From: an uncultured Gellertiella sp.
Lineage (GTDB): Bacteria > Pseudomonadota > Alphaproteobacteria > Rhizobiales > Rhizobiaceae
Length of the DNA: 64,000 nt
NCBI RefSeq assembly: GCF_963457605.1
Contig: NZ_OY735138.1
Span: 92,249-156,248, forward strand
Direction of reading: 5' to 3'
Below the pieces are notes generated by a model that was not told the origin of the DNA, ran no database searches, and saw only the letters and a program-made list of their open reading frames with translations. Shown piece after piece: positions 45,327 through 54,257 of the stretch (its first letter is position 1; each line of letters begins with the position of its first letter). The translations under genes and the position numbers were made by a program.

Positions 45327-46487
45327 AAGGCTGTCGCGGATCGAGCGGATGGCGGCAAGCGCCGTGCGGGTGGCAGGCACATTGAGGAAATCCGGCCAGC
45401 TCGACAGCTTCACCGCGACGAAATCCTTCTCCATGTCGATATAGATCAGCTGGCCGAACACGCCCCGGCAGATGAGGATCGGCCGGCCGGCCTCTTCCAC
45501 CCAGAACTGGTTGCGATAGGCCCCCTTCGGCAGCACGATCCGGTAATCGCCCTGAAACAGCGTGCCGTCGCCCTTCAGGCAATCGGCAATCCAGCCTGCC
45601 GGAATCACCTGCCGGCCCTCGACCCTGCCACCGCGCGCCATCATCAGGCCGAAGCGGGCGAGATCGCGCAGCGAGGCGTTGAAGCCGCCGTCGGCTGCCG
45701 CATAGCCGCTCGGGTCGACGGTGAAGTAGCCGTCGCTTTCCGCGCCCATCGGGGCCCAGACATGGTCGGAGACCAGCTGCCAGGTGGTCTTGCCGCTGGC
45801 GCGTTCCATGCAATGGGCGACCACGTCGGTCTCGATCGAGCGGTAGCGGAACCGTTCGCCATGCGGCAATTCGCGGCTGTCGAGCCGCAGGATCACGTCG
45901 AACACGGTGCGCGGCCAGGAGGGGTCGCCATAGGGTTTCCACCCGGCGGCGGCGTCGAGAAAGGCGCAGTGGGAATCGGGGGCCGTATAGGTCTCGTCGA
46001 AGAAGGTGCCGCTGGTCATGTCGAGCGCATGGCGGAGCCTTGCCCCGGCATAGGCGGTCTGTTCGAGTTCCGGCAGATAGTCGGTGACAAGGCGGTCGGG
46101 GTCGAGCAGGCCCTGTTCCACCAGCGCGCCCGCCGCTGCCGCCGTCACCGATTTCGACACGGACTGGACGAGGTGCAGGGATTTCGGCCCCATGCCGTTG
46201 CTGTAGGTCTCGATGATCACCTTTCCGCCGGAAAGGGCAATGAAACCATCGGTATAGCTCTCCCCGAGCCAGGCTTCGACGGTCTGGCTGTTGCCGTCAA
46301 ACGTGAAGCGGCGCTGGCCGATATCCTGCAGGTTTTCCGACAGCTCCAGGACCGGCCCGTCGCCGCGTGAGACCAGCGCCGTCGGCACGATTTCGCGCAC
46401 ATGCTGGAACGACCAGCGGTTATAGGGAGGGCGGTCCCACTCGGTAAACGGCATGTCTTTCGGGCGGTTATGGGGCAGGCCAGGCAT
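45324..46487 (-). CDS. Beta-lactamase-fold serine hydrolase (NylB/6-aminohexanoate-dimer hydrolase-like)
   Basis: A 387-residue class C beta-lactamase-fold enzyme. The nucleophile is Ser109 in the SxxK motif (VQSVSKSVTA, Ser109-Lys112), and Tyr215 is in FRYRSIETDVVAHCMERASG, the NylB-type YxN equivalent. MTSGTFFDETY is also typical of NylB relatives. No signal peptide is seen, so it likely acts on imported small amides in the cytoplasm. GAGGAG precedes ATG 46487. Divergent from the binding-protein gene of a Dpp importer, so the imported peptide or amide is a plausible substrate. Its TAG stop comes from the adjoining intergenic element. Confidence 0.87.
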   Translation of the reverse strand: MPGLPHNRPKDMPFTEWDRPPYNRWSFQHVREIVPTALVSRGDGPVLELSENLQDIGQRRFTFDGNSQTVEAWLGESYTDGFIALSGGKVIIETYSNGMGPKSLHLVQSVSKSVTAAAAGALVEQGLLDPDRLVTDYLPELEQTAYAGARLRHALDMTSGTFFDETYTAPDSHCAFLDAAAGWKPYGDPSWPRTVFDVILRLDSRELPHGERFRYRSIETDVVAHCMERASGKTTWQLVSDHVWAPMGAESDGYFTVDPSGYAAADGGFNASLRDLARFGLMMARGGRVEGRQVIPAGWIADCLKGDGTLFQGDYRIVLPKGAYRNQFWVEEAGRPILICRGVFGQLIYIDMEKDFVAVKLSSWPDFLNVPATRTALAAIRSIRDSL

Positions 46488-46863
46488 TTCAATCTCCTCG
46501 CAATTCGGCTTCCGGTCTATACGAATGTACAAAATATTGAAGGCTTGGAAACCGGGGAGTTCCGGCCGCAATGCAACTGGAGGCTATATGACATCCGGAT
46601 TGATGCGACCAAACGGCGAATTCCCGCCCATGCTGCGATCCCTTGCGGCTGCCGGAGGCTTGCCCGGATCGCCCGGCAAAACCCATAATTCCCGCAAATT
46701 CATAAGCTTGGCGGAGATGGTTGTCCTATATCGCAAAAGCATGAATGCATGTGAAATGATCATTTGTTTTGCTTAAATCCCTGATGGAAGCTTGCCCTCG
46801 GAAAACACGGCCTGGAAGAACAAAAACGGGGAGGCCGGGTTGGAACTGGAAGGAGACAAGTCC
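46488..46863. promoter_or_regulatory. Divergent promoter region between serine hydrolase and Dpp binding-protein genes
   Basis: 376 bp without a gene. It contains TATACGAATGTACAAAATA (from about 46517), similar to FadR-type operators with TGTAC/GTACA half-sites, near the hydrolase start. AAGGAG lies 8 nt before ATG 46864. The open frame from 46792 into the binding protein lacks a ribosome site and was not used. Confidence 0.4.
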
Positions 46864-48468
46864 ATGAAATCAGGTGATGAATTCAATGTATCCGGCCCGG
46901 ACAACGGGGCGCTCAATGCTGTCGGCGTATCACGCCGCGGCTTCATGCAGCTGGCGATGGCCGCCGGCGTGACCATGGCCACGGCCCAGGCGATGTTCAT
47001 CAGCCAGGCGAAGGCCGCGGGCAAGAAGGGCGGCGTCTTCAAGGCGGCACTCAGCAATGGCGCGGCGACCGACTCGCTCGACCCCACCACCTGGGGTTCG
47101 AACTACTACACATCCGAATTCGGCAGCATCCTCGGCAACAACCTGACCTCGGTCGATGCCAGGAATGCCATCGTGCCGCAGATGGCCGAATCCTTCAAGG
47201 CTTCCGACGGGGCCAAGACCTGGACCTTCAAGCTGCGCAAGGGTGTCAAGTTCCAGAACGGCAAGACCGTCACGCCGGAAGACGTGATTGCCTCCTTCGA
47301 CCTGCATCGCGGCAAGGATTCCAAGTCCGGCTCCAAGGCGGGTCTCGAGATCATCGACACGATCAAGGCTGTGGGCGACGATACCGTGGTCTTCACGCTG
47401 AAGACCGGCGCTGCCGATTTTGCCTATGAAACGGCCAGCTACCGCGTCATCATCGTTCCCGCCAAGGACGGCAAGGCCGACTGGTCTGCCGGCGGCACCG
47501 GCCCCTTCAAGATCAAGAGCTTCGAGCCGGGCGTCAAGCTGGTCGTCGAAAAGAACCCCGACTATTATGATGCCGACAATATCTTCTTCGACGGGCTGGA
47601 ACTGCTTGTCGTGGCTGATGCGGCGGCGCGCACCAATGCGCTGCTCACCGGCGAGGTCCACTATATCGACCGCGTCGACCTCAAGACCATCGAGCTGCTC
47701 AAGGCCAATTCCGATGTCGAGATCGACAATGTCACCGGTTTCTCGCATCTGGTGGCGACGATGAACACAACGGTTGCCCCCTTCGACAATCCGGATGTGC
47801 GCCGCGCCCTGAAATACGCCTTCGACCGCGACGAACTGCTGGCCAAGGTCGGCTTCGGCTATGGCACCGTCGGCAACGACAATCCCTTCGCCCCGACGCT
47901 GAAATATGCGATCGAGAACAAGGAAAAGCACAGCTTCAATCCGGAAAAGGCCAGGGAATACCTGAAGAAGGCCGGTCTCGACAGCCTGAAGATCGATCTC
48001 TCCACCTCGACCGCCGCCTTTGACGGTGCGGTTGACGCCGCCCAGCTGATGAAGGAATCGGCGGCAAAATGCGGCATCGAGATCAACATCATCAACGAGC
48101 CCGCCGACAGCTACTGGGATGCGGTCTGGATGAAGAAGCCCTTCATGCTGTCCTACTGGGGTGGCCGTCCGACCATCGACCAGCATGCGACCCAGGCCTA
48201 TGCGGCGGATGCGGCATGGAACGACACCTTCTGGAAGAACCCGCGCTTCAACGAGCTGCTGGTGGCAGCGCGCGCGGAAACCGACGAGACCAAGCGGGCC
48301 GCCATGTATGCCGAAATGCAGGAGATCCTGCAGGACGACGGCGGCCAGATCGTGCTGATGTTCAACAACTATGTCAGCGCCCATACCAAGGCGGTCGTGC
48401 ATGGCGAGCTGAACTCCAACCTCGACCATGACGGCACCTACATGTGGCGTCGCTGGTCCTTCGCCTGA
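46864..48468 (+). CDS. Family 5 (DppA-type) ABC substrate-binding protein
   Basis: A 534-residue binding protein with a twin-arginine-like signal (SRRGFMQLAMAAGVTMATAQ, cleavage near AKA-AG). Family-5 features: MAESFKASDGAKTWTFKLRK, GVKFQNGKTVTPEDVIASFD and FDNPDVRRALKYAFDRDELL. It resembles the binding protein at 30763 in overall plan and length. It leads the importer genes at 48912-52448 but is separated from them by 443 bp with strong hairpins, as expected when the binding protein is made in excess. Confidence 0.92.
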   Translation: MKSGDEFNVSGPDNGALNAVGVSRRGFMQLAMAAGVTMATAQAMFISQAKAAGKKGGVFKAALSNGAATDSLDPTTWGSNYYTSEFGSILGNNLTSVDARNAIVPQMAESFKASDGAKTWTFKLRKGVKFQNGKTVTPEDVIASFDLHRGKDSKSGSKAGLEIIDTIKAVGDDTVVFTLKTGAADFAYETASYRVIIVPAKDGKADWSAGGTGPFKIKSFEPGVKLVVEKNPDYYDADNIFFDGLELLVVADAAARTNALLTGEVHYIDRVDLKTIELLKANSDVEIDNVTGFSHLVATMNTTVAPFDNPDVRRALKYAFDRDELLAKVGFGYGTVGNDNPFAPTLKYAIENKEKHSFNPEKAREYLKKAGLDSLKIDLSTSTAAFDGAVDAAQLMKESAAKCGIEINIINEPADSYWDAVWMKKPFMLSYWGGRPTIDQHATQAYAADAAWNDTFWKNPRFNELLVAARAETDETKRAAMYAEMQEILQDDGGQIVLMFNNYVSAHTKAVVHGELNSNLDHDGTYMWRRWSFA

Positions 48469-48479
48469 GCCTGACGGAT

Positions 48480-48571
48480 GCCCCCGGTTTGCCACCGCAA
48501 ACCGGGGGCACCTCCGGGGTATAAGGACACCCGGGGTGTCGGGGGCACCCGGGGTGTCGGGGACACCCGGG
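48480..48571 (+). promoter_or_regulatory. GC-rich hairpin array between binding-protein and permease genes
   Basis: A perfect 13-bp stem, GCCCCCGGTTTGC (48480-48492) with GCAAACCGGGGGC (48497-48509), is followed by two palindromes close to GACACCCGGGGTGTC (48526-48540 and 48544-48558) and a half copy at 48559-48571. No T-run follows the first hairpin. It is likely to protect the upstream mRNA end or to cause partial termination. The rest of 48572-48911 shows no gene. Confidence 0.7.
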
Positions 48572-48911
48572 CTTATCAGGCTGCAAGGACTTCCGGACGG
48601 TGCCGGGCGCGCCATTTTCCTGGCGGACCGGCTTTCCCTCTTCTTCAAATCGATGCGGATGGCATCGCCGCGCCTGTCGGGGGTTCCCGGCGGGGCGGCC
48701 ATGCCATGACCCATGCCAAGGACTGCGCAATGACCTTCGTTGAACCTGCCGGCCGGTACGGGGCCGGTCCGGCAAAGCCCGGTTGCCGCCCGACGCCTGC
48801 TGTTGACAGCACCGCCCGGCAAAGGGATCCTCATGGCAGGGGCGCAGGCCGGCCTGCGCCGGTTATCGCATCCACGGCAACCATCATCCGCATGAAGGGG
48901 GCGAGATAGAC

Positions 48912-49913
48912 ATGGCAGCAGCAAGCGCCGTCCGGTCCGGCAGTGGCCTGACCATCCTCAAGACCATCGGCCAGCGGCTCGGCCTCGGGGTCTTCACCCT
49001 GTTCGTCGTGTCGCTGGTGATCTTTTCGCTGATGAGCCTGATGCCGGGCGATTTCGCCCGCTCCATCCTCGGCCAGGCCGCGACCCCGGAAACGGTCGCC
49101 GCCTTCCAGCGCGAGATCGGCCTCGATCATCCGCCGGTGGAGCGCTATGTCTCGTGGATCAGCCACGCTGCCCGGGGTGATTTCGGCAATTCCTTCGTCA
49201 CCAGCGGCGACCGCAAGCGGGCCGTTGCCGACATCATCGCGCCGCGCCTGCGCAACACGCTGTTTCTCGCCATCCTGACGGCCAGCTTTGCCGTGCCCAT
49301 CGCCATCGGGCTTGGCATCCTCACCGCCGTGTTCCGCAATTCCGTCTTCGACCGGGTGGTGAATGCCACGACGCTCACCACCATCTCGATGCCCGAATTC
49401 TTCATGGCCTATCTGCTGCTGATCGTCTTTTCGACCAAGCTGCACCTGCTGCCGGGGCTGGCGACCGTCAACGAGGGCGATGCCATCCTTGAAAAGGTGC
49501 GCCGCTGCGCCCTTCCCGCCATGACGCTGACGCTTGTCATCGTGGCCCACATGATGCGGATGACCCGCGCGGCGCTGATCAACGTGCTCAACGACCCCTA
49601 TATGGAAATGGCGCGCTTCAAGGGCATTGGCCGGGTGAAGATGGTGGTGCGCCACGCGCTGCCCAATGCCTGGGCGCCGATTGCCAATGTGGTGGCCTTC
49701 AACCTGGCCTATCTCGTGGTCGGCGTCGTCATCGTCGAGGTGGTGTTTGCCTATCCGGGTATCGGCCAGCTGATGGTGGATTCGGTCTCGACCCGCGACA
49801 TCCCGGTGGTGCAGGCCTGCTCGCTGGTCTTTGCCTCGGTCTATATCCTCCTGAACCTTTCCGCCGACATCCTGTCGATCCTCTCCAATCCGCGCCTGAT
49901 GCATCCCCGATGA
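48912..49913 (+). CDS. Dpp/Opp-type ABC transporter permease (DppB-like)
   Basis: A 333-residue inner-membrane permease with about six helices: N-terminal GVFTLFVVSLVIFSLMSLMP (then GDFARSILGQ, the DppB lead), and the EAA loop ALINVLNDPYMEMARFKGIG...RHALPNAWAPI (shortened to YMEMARFKGIGRVKMVVRHA). Its stop overlaps the next gene in ATGA. It forms the transport channel with DppC. Confidence 0.93.
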   Translation: MAAASAVRSGSGLTILKTIGQRLGLGVFTLFVVSLVIFSLMSLMPGDFARSILGQAATPETVAAFQREIGLDHPPVERYVSWISHAARGDFGNSFVTSGDRKRAVADIIAPRLRNTLFLAILTASFAVPIAIGLGILTAVFRNSVFDRVVNATTLTTISMPEFFMAYLLLIVFSTKLHLLPGLATVNEGDAILEKVRRCALPAMTLTLVIVAHMMRMTRAALINVLNDPYMEMARFKGIGRVKMVVRHALPNAWAPIANVVAFNLAYLVVGVVIVEVVFAYPGIGQLMVDSVSTRDIPVVQACSLVFASVYILLNLSADILSILSNPRLMHPR

Positions 49914-50833
49914 CAACGGCGCTGAACAGCTTGAACAGGCAGTCGACCATGGCAGAGCCTACCCGAACCTCCCCCGCCCCCTTCAAGGCGCGCTCCACCT
50001 GGGCCCGCTGGAAGGCAAGGCTTGCACGTGCCTCCTTCTCCGCCCGCTTCGGGCTGGTGATGCTGGCCCTCTATGTCTTCGTCGCGGTTTTTGCGCCGTT
50101 GATTGCGCCTTATGGCGAAGCGGAAGTGGTCGGCAATGCCTTCCAGCCCTGGTCTGCCGCCCATTGGCTCGGCACCGACCAGCTTGGCCGCGACATGGCC
50201 TCCCGGATGATCTTTGCGGCGCGCAATTCGATGGGCATCGCGCTGCTTGCCACCATGGTGTCGTTCCTGACCGGCGGCATTCTCGGCATTGTCTCCGCCC
50301 TGCTCGGCGGCTATGCCGACCAGGCCTTCAGCCGTGTCGTCGATGCGCTGATGGCCATTCCGGGGCTGATCTTCGCGCTGATGGCGCTGGCGCTGCTCGG
50401 ACCGACCGTTACCAACCTCATCCTGGTGATTGCCGCCATAGATGCGACCCGCGTCTTCCGGCTGACCCGCTCGGTGGCGCTCGGCGTCGTCGCGCAGGAT
50501 TTCGTCGAGGCGGCGCGGATGCGTGGCGAGGGCAAGGCCTGGATCGTGCTGCGCGAAATCGTGCCCCACACCCTGCCGCCGCTGATCACCGAATTCGGCC
50601 TGCGCTTCTGCTTCGTCTTCCTGACGATCAGCGCGCTGTCCTTCCTCGGCGTCGGGTTGCAGCCGCCTTCCGCCGACTGGGGCTCGATGATGCGCCAGAA
50701 CGCGACGCTGATCACCTATGGCAATACCACGCCGCTGCTGCCGGCCGCTGCGATTGCGCTTCTCACCATATCCGTCAACTTCGTGGTTGACTGGCTGTTG
50801 CAAATTACCGGAGGCAGCCGTGCCGAAAGCTGA
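49910..50833 (+). CDS. Dpp/Opp-type ABC transporter permease (DppC-like)
   Basis: A 307-residue permease. The DppC hallmark HWLGTDQLGRDMASRMIFAA follows the first helix, and the EAA loop is VAQDFVEAARMRGEGKAWIV ahead of HTLPPLITEF. The start overlaps the DppB stop; an internal ATG at 49949 is an alternative. It overlaps the ATPase gene by 14 nt. Confidence 0.93.
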   Translation: MTTALNSLNRQSTMAEPTRTSPAPFKARSTWARWKARLARASFSARFGLVMLALYVFVAVFAPLIAPYGEAEVVGNAFQPWSAAHWLGTDQLGRDMASRMIFAARNSMGIALLATMVSFLTGGILGIVSALLGGYADQAFSRVVDALMAIPGLIFALMALALLGPTVTNLILVIAAIDATRVFRLTRSVALGVVAQDFVEAARMRGEGKAWIVLREIVPHTLPPLITEFGLRFCFVFLTISALSFLGVGLQPPSADWGSMMRQNATLITYGNTTPLLPAAAIALLTISVNFVVDWLLQITGGSRAES

Positions 50834-52448
50834 ACATCAACCGGGCCAGCCGCTGCTCACCATGCGCGGCCTGAAGATCGAGGGCCTGTCCGACGGCACC
50901 TGGCACCAGATCGTCAAGGGCGTCGATCTCACGCTCAACCGCGGCGAGGTGCTGGGGCTGATCGGTGAATCCGGCGCCGGCAAATCCACCATCGGCATTG
51001 CCGCCATGGGTGCCATCCGCGACGGCTGCCGCTTTGCCGGCGGCTCGGTGATCTTCGACGGCAAGGACCTGCTCGGTCTCGGCGAGGCCGGCTGCCGGGC
51101 ATTGCGCGGCAGCCGCATCGCCTATGTCGCCCAGAGTGCGGCGGCGGCCTTCAACCCCGCCCACCGGCTGATCGAACAGACCATCGAGGCAAGCCTCGAG
51201 CACGGGCTGATGGGCAGGGAAGAGGCGCTCACCCAGTCGATTGCGCTTTACCGGCAGATGCAACTGCCCGATCCCGACAATATCGGCTTTCGCTATCCCC
51301 ACCAGGTTTCCGGCGGCCAGTTGCAGCGGATGATGACGGCGATGGCGATGGTCTGCCGCCCGGATCTCATCATCTTCGACGAGCCGACGACCGCACTCGA
51401 CGTCACCACCCAGGTCGAGGTGCTGGGCGCGATCCGCAATGCCGTCCAGAGCTTCGGCACGGCGGCGATCTATGTCACCCATGACCTGGCGGTGGTCTCG
51501 CAGATGGCCGACCGGATCATGGTGCTGCGCCACGGCGCGGTGGTCGAGGAAGCCCCGGTGCGCGACATGCTTTCCGCGCCGAAGATGGACTATACCCGCT
51601 CGCTCTGGTCGGTGCGCAAGCTCTCCCATGCCGCAAGACCGGCAGCCGAACCGGTGCTGACCATCGACCAGGTCAGTGCGGGCTACCGCAACGGCCCGCA
51701 GATCCTCAGCGATGTCTCGATTGAAATTCCGCGCGGCCAGACGGTCGCTGTGGTCGGCGAGAGCGGTTCGGGCAAGTCGACGCTGGCGCGGGTGATCACC
51801 GGCCTGCTGCCGCCGTCGAAGGGCGAGGTGCGGTTTGGCGGCAAGGCCCTGCCTGCAGCGCTGAAGGACCGCGACCGCCCGACGCTGCGCAACATCCAGA
51901 TGATCTACCAGAGCGCCGATACCGCGCTCAACACCAGGCAGCGCGTCGAGGACATCATCGGGCGGCCGCTCACCTTCTATCACGGGCTGACGGGGGCGGC
52001 GCGCAAGGCGCGGGTCAACGCATTGCTGGAGATGATCGAGCTCGGGCCTGAATATGCCGGGCGCTTTCCGGGCGAACTGTCGGGCGGCCAGAAGCAGCGC
52101 ATCAGCATTGCGCGCGCCCTTGCCGCAGATCCGGAGGTGATCCTCTGCGACGAGGTGACCTCGGCGCTCGACCAGATCGTGCAGGAAGAAATCCTGAAGC
52201 TGCTGATGCGGCTGCAGGAAGAAAAGGGCATCAGCTACCTGTTCATCACCCATGACATCGCCACCGTGCGGGCAATTGCCGACCGGGTGGTGATCATGCA
52301 GAAGGGCCGGGTGGTCGAACAGGGCCCGCGCGACGTGGTTCTGTCGCCGCCCTACCAGCCCTATACCGAAACCCTGCTCTCCTCGGTGCCGGACATGGAC
52401 CCGGACTGGCTCACCAATCTACTTGCCGAGCGCCGCATGCCGGCCTGA
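50820..52448 (+). CDS. Dpp/Opp-type ABC transporter, two ATPase domains in one protein (DppD-DppF fusion)
   Basis: A 542-residue protein with two nucleotide-binding domains. The first has Walker A GESGAGKST, signature VSGGQLQRM and Walker B IIFDEPTTALD; the second has GESGSGKST, LSGGQKQRI and ILCDEVTSALD, with Cys in the position next to the Walker B Asp. Fused ATPases of this kind are common in alphaproteobacterial peptide importers. GTG at 50820 with GGAGG five bases upstream is the likely start; the open frame extends upstream inside the DppC gene without a ribosome site. Confidence 0.93.
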   Translation: MPKAEHQPGQPLLTMRGLKIEGLSDGTWHQIVKGVDLTLNRGEVLGLIGESGAGKSTIGIAAMGAIRDGCRFAGGSVIFDGKDLLGLGEAGCRALRGSRIAYVAQSAAAAFNPAHRLIEQTIEASLEHGLMGREEALTQSIALYRQMQLPDPDNIGFRYPHQVSGGQLQRMMTAMAMVCRPDLIIFDEPTTALDVTTQVEVLGAIRNAVQSFGTAAIYVTHDLAVVSQMADRIMVLRHGAVVEEAPVRDMLSAPKMDYTRSLWSVRKLSHAARPAAEPVLTIDQVSAGYRNGPQILSDVSIEIPRGQTVAVVGESGSGKSTLARVITGLLPPSKGEVRFGGKALPAALKDRDRPTLRNIQMIYQSADTALNTRQRVEDIIGRPLTFYHGLTGAARKARVNALLEMIELGPEYAGRFPGELSGGQKQRISIARALAADPEVILCDEVTSALDQIVQEEILKLLMRLQEEKGISYLFITHDIATVRAIADRVVIMQKGRVVEQGPRDVVLSPPYQPYTETLLSSVPDMDPDWLTNLLAERRMPA

Positions 52449-52508
52449 CCCGCTGCCCGGCTGGCCCGGGCCGCAAGACAGTTCCTCCCAGCCTGAAGGC
52501 TGACCTTG

Positions 52509-52587
52509 CCTCCGCTTTCCCCCGTCCGCCCAACCCTTCCTCTCCTGAAGGTACGGGAACCGGGAGCGAAAGCGGGGGTATTTTTTT
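52509..52587 (+). terminator. Probable intrinsic terminator after the Dpp operon
   Basis: CCTCCGCTTTC (52509-52519) can pair with GAAAGCGGGGG (52568-52578, one T-G pair), followed by TATTTTTTT (52579-52587). The loop is long (about 48 nt) and contains smaller pairings. 52588-52981 shows no gene; 52660-52800 is AT-rich and may hold the promoter of the next gene. Confidence 0.6.
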
Positions 52588-52981
52588 GATCGGGCGAACC
52601 GGCCAAAACCAATGCTGTCGCTGTGGCGGAAACGGCAGGAGGAGCCCTTGCGTCCGGTCCTGTCAATTATAAATGGTGAAAATTAACTGAGAAAGCGCAT
52701 CTACCCCGTATGGGGGATGCCGGTTTGATCGCTTGTGCAATACAATATATTTCATAGGCGGTTGAAATTATAACATGACCGATGTAAAATAGGTCTCTCG
52801 CTGGCCGATCAGCCAAAGCGGAGCCGCCGCTCGGTCCGGTCCTGACACTACACGGGACCATATTTCCAGCCGCACATGCCGGGCAGGTGCCCGACAGCCA
52901 TAGATCACGTGGACAGACTGGCGATGAGCCAGATCCCCGACTTCAATGGGTCGGGTGTCACGAAACCTGAGGGGATGTGCA

Positions 52982-53848
52982 GTGTCTCGCGGAAACACAC
53001 CCAAACACCCGGACAAATGCGATCACTGCATGGGTTCCGTGCATTCGATTTGCGGCCATGTCGGTCGCGACAGGCAGATGGACCTGCAGCGCCTGTCCAC
53101 CATTCGCACCTTTGCCGAAGATGACACCATTCAGGCGGAGGGCGAGGATTGCCTGATTGCCGGGACGATCCTGGCGGGCTTCCTGCGGCTGGTCAAAACC
53201 CTGCCGGACGGGCGTCAGCAGATCGTCGGCATCCTGCAGCCGTCCGACCATTTCGGCCGGATCTTCAGCAATGACGACAGCGGCGGCCTGTTTGCCATCG
53301 AGGCGGCCTCCGATGTGCGGCTCTGCTGTTTCGACCGGCAGAAGCTCGAATGCCTGCTGCGGTCCGATCAGGACCTCTCGCATTTCCTCTATCGCTCTGC
53401 GCTGAAGGAGCTGGATTGCGCCCGCATGAGCCTGGTTCTGCTCGGCTGCAAGACGGCGGTGGAGCGCATCGCTTCATTTCTGCTGATGATGCTGGACCGG
53501 GACGGACGCAGGGACAGTCCCGGCACCGAACATGTATGGGAGGGGGCGTGGTCTTCGGCATCTTTTGCCCTGCGTGGCACGCTTCAGGCCCCGCGCGGCA
53601 GCGGCGATGTCATCTTCATTCCGATCAGTCGCCGCGACATGGCGATCTATCTCGCCACCACGGCAGAAACCATCAGCCGCACCATCCAGCTGCTCGCCAA
53701 GCAGAAAATCATCGACATTCTCGACAACCGGCATTTCCGGCTGAACAATCTCGATGCGCTGCGCCGGATCAGCGCCAGCAGCACCCCCACCCCCACCCCC
53801 GGCCACCGCCCCCCCATGCCCCCAACCTTTCTCGGCAACCGCCACTAG
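52982..53848 (+). CDS. Crp/Fnr-family regulator with Fnr-type cysteines
   Basis: Starting at GTG 52982 (AGGGG upstream) the protein has 288 residues. N-terminal Cys13, Cys16 and Cys24 (KCDHCMGSVHSICGHV) plus Cys115/116 (VRLCCFDR) match the CX2CX7C...C cluster-binding pattern of rhizobial FnrN oxygen sensors. A cNMP-binding-like beta barrel and a helix-turn-helix with ATTAETISRTIQLLAKQKII follow. It should bind TTGAT-N4-ATCAA sites when oxygen is low; none was found nearby. The tail (SSTPTPTPGHRPPMPPTF) is unusual and ends at the TAG supplied by an intergenic element, so the original C-terminus may be lost. Confidence 0.85.
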   Translation: MSRGNTPKHPDKCDHCMGSVHSICGHVGRDRQMDLQRLSTIRTFAEDDTIQAEGEDCLIAGTILAGFLRLVKTLPDGRQQIVGILQPSDHFGRIFSNDDSGGLFAIEAASDVRLCCFDRQKLECLLRSDQDLSHFLYRSALKELDCARMSLVLLGCKTAVERIASFLLMMLDRDGRRDSPGTEHVWEGAWSSASFALRGTLQAPRGSGDVIFIPISRRDMAIYLATTAETISRTIQLLAKQKIIDILDNRHFRLNNLDALRRISASSTPTPTPGHRPPMPPTFLGNRH

Positions 53849-53948
53849 AGTCTGTCTGGTTCACATTGAACCAGACAGACTCTAATTCTCTTTGTTTTCG
53901 TTTGTCTTTTCGGGAAAACCGGATTCCACTTTTCCCTGACAAACTCTA
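53846..53948 (-). repeat. Mosaic intergenic element copy 8 (103-bp core)
   Basis: Reverse orientation: TA-GAGTCTGTCTGGTTCA palindrome end, GGGAAAACCGGATTCC, and CCCTGACAAACTC-TA. The left TAG is the stop of the Fnr-type gene. Confidence 0.93.
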
Positions 53949-54055
53949 GAGCAATTCCTTATCAATTCCTTATGCCGTGGCCGCGCCTTCCGTATCGAAG
54001 CCTTACGCCGAAAGGCAGATCCTGCCGTCTCCAGTCAGACATTTTGGAGACCAAC

Positions 54056-54145
54056 ATGCAGGACATCACATTCCTTCTCCTCGGCGGCGGCGCCTTCGTC
54101 GTCTTCGCGTTCTATGCCCGCTGGCTCAATCGCATCGGAGCCTGA
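54056..54145 (+). CDS. 29-residue membrane peptide preceding kdpF
   Basis: An ATG with TTTTGGAGA upstream begins MQDITFLLLGGGAFVVFAFY and ends ARWLNRIGA. It is one hydrophobic helix followed by a positive end, three bases before the kdpF start. Its length, composition and close spacing suggest a real small protein cotranscribed with kdp, perhaps a second KdpF-like subunit. No function is known to me. Confidence 0.6.
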   Translation: MQDITFLLLGGGAFVVFAFYARWLNRIGA

Positions 54146-54148
54146 CCC

Positions 54149-54235
54149 ATGACGGAGACCCTGATCGGCCTTGCCGTGTCGCTGGCGCTCGGCGTCTACC
54201 TGGTGATCACCCTTCTTTATCCAGAGCGCTTCTGA
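54149..54235 (+). CDS. kdpF: KdpF, small subunit of the potassium pump
   Basis: A 28-residue single-helix peptide ([20 protein letters not shown] then TLLYPERF), matching KdpF, which stabilises the KdpABC complex in the inner membrane. The LLYPERF end is characteristic. It lies 22 bp before kdpA. Confidence 0.88.
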   Translation: MTETLIGLAVSLALGVYLVITLLYPERF

Positions 54236-54257
54236 TCTTCACCCCGGAGTATGTCCC

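Noticed and set aside
46930-48924. A 664-codon minus-strand frame opposite the Dpp binding-protein gene
   Set aside because: Antisense shadow of a gene with clear family-5 motifs and signal peptide; no recognisable domains or ribosome site.
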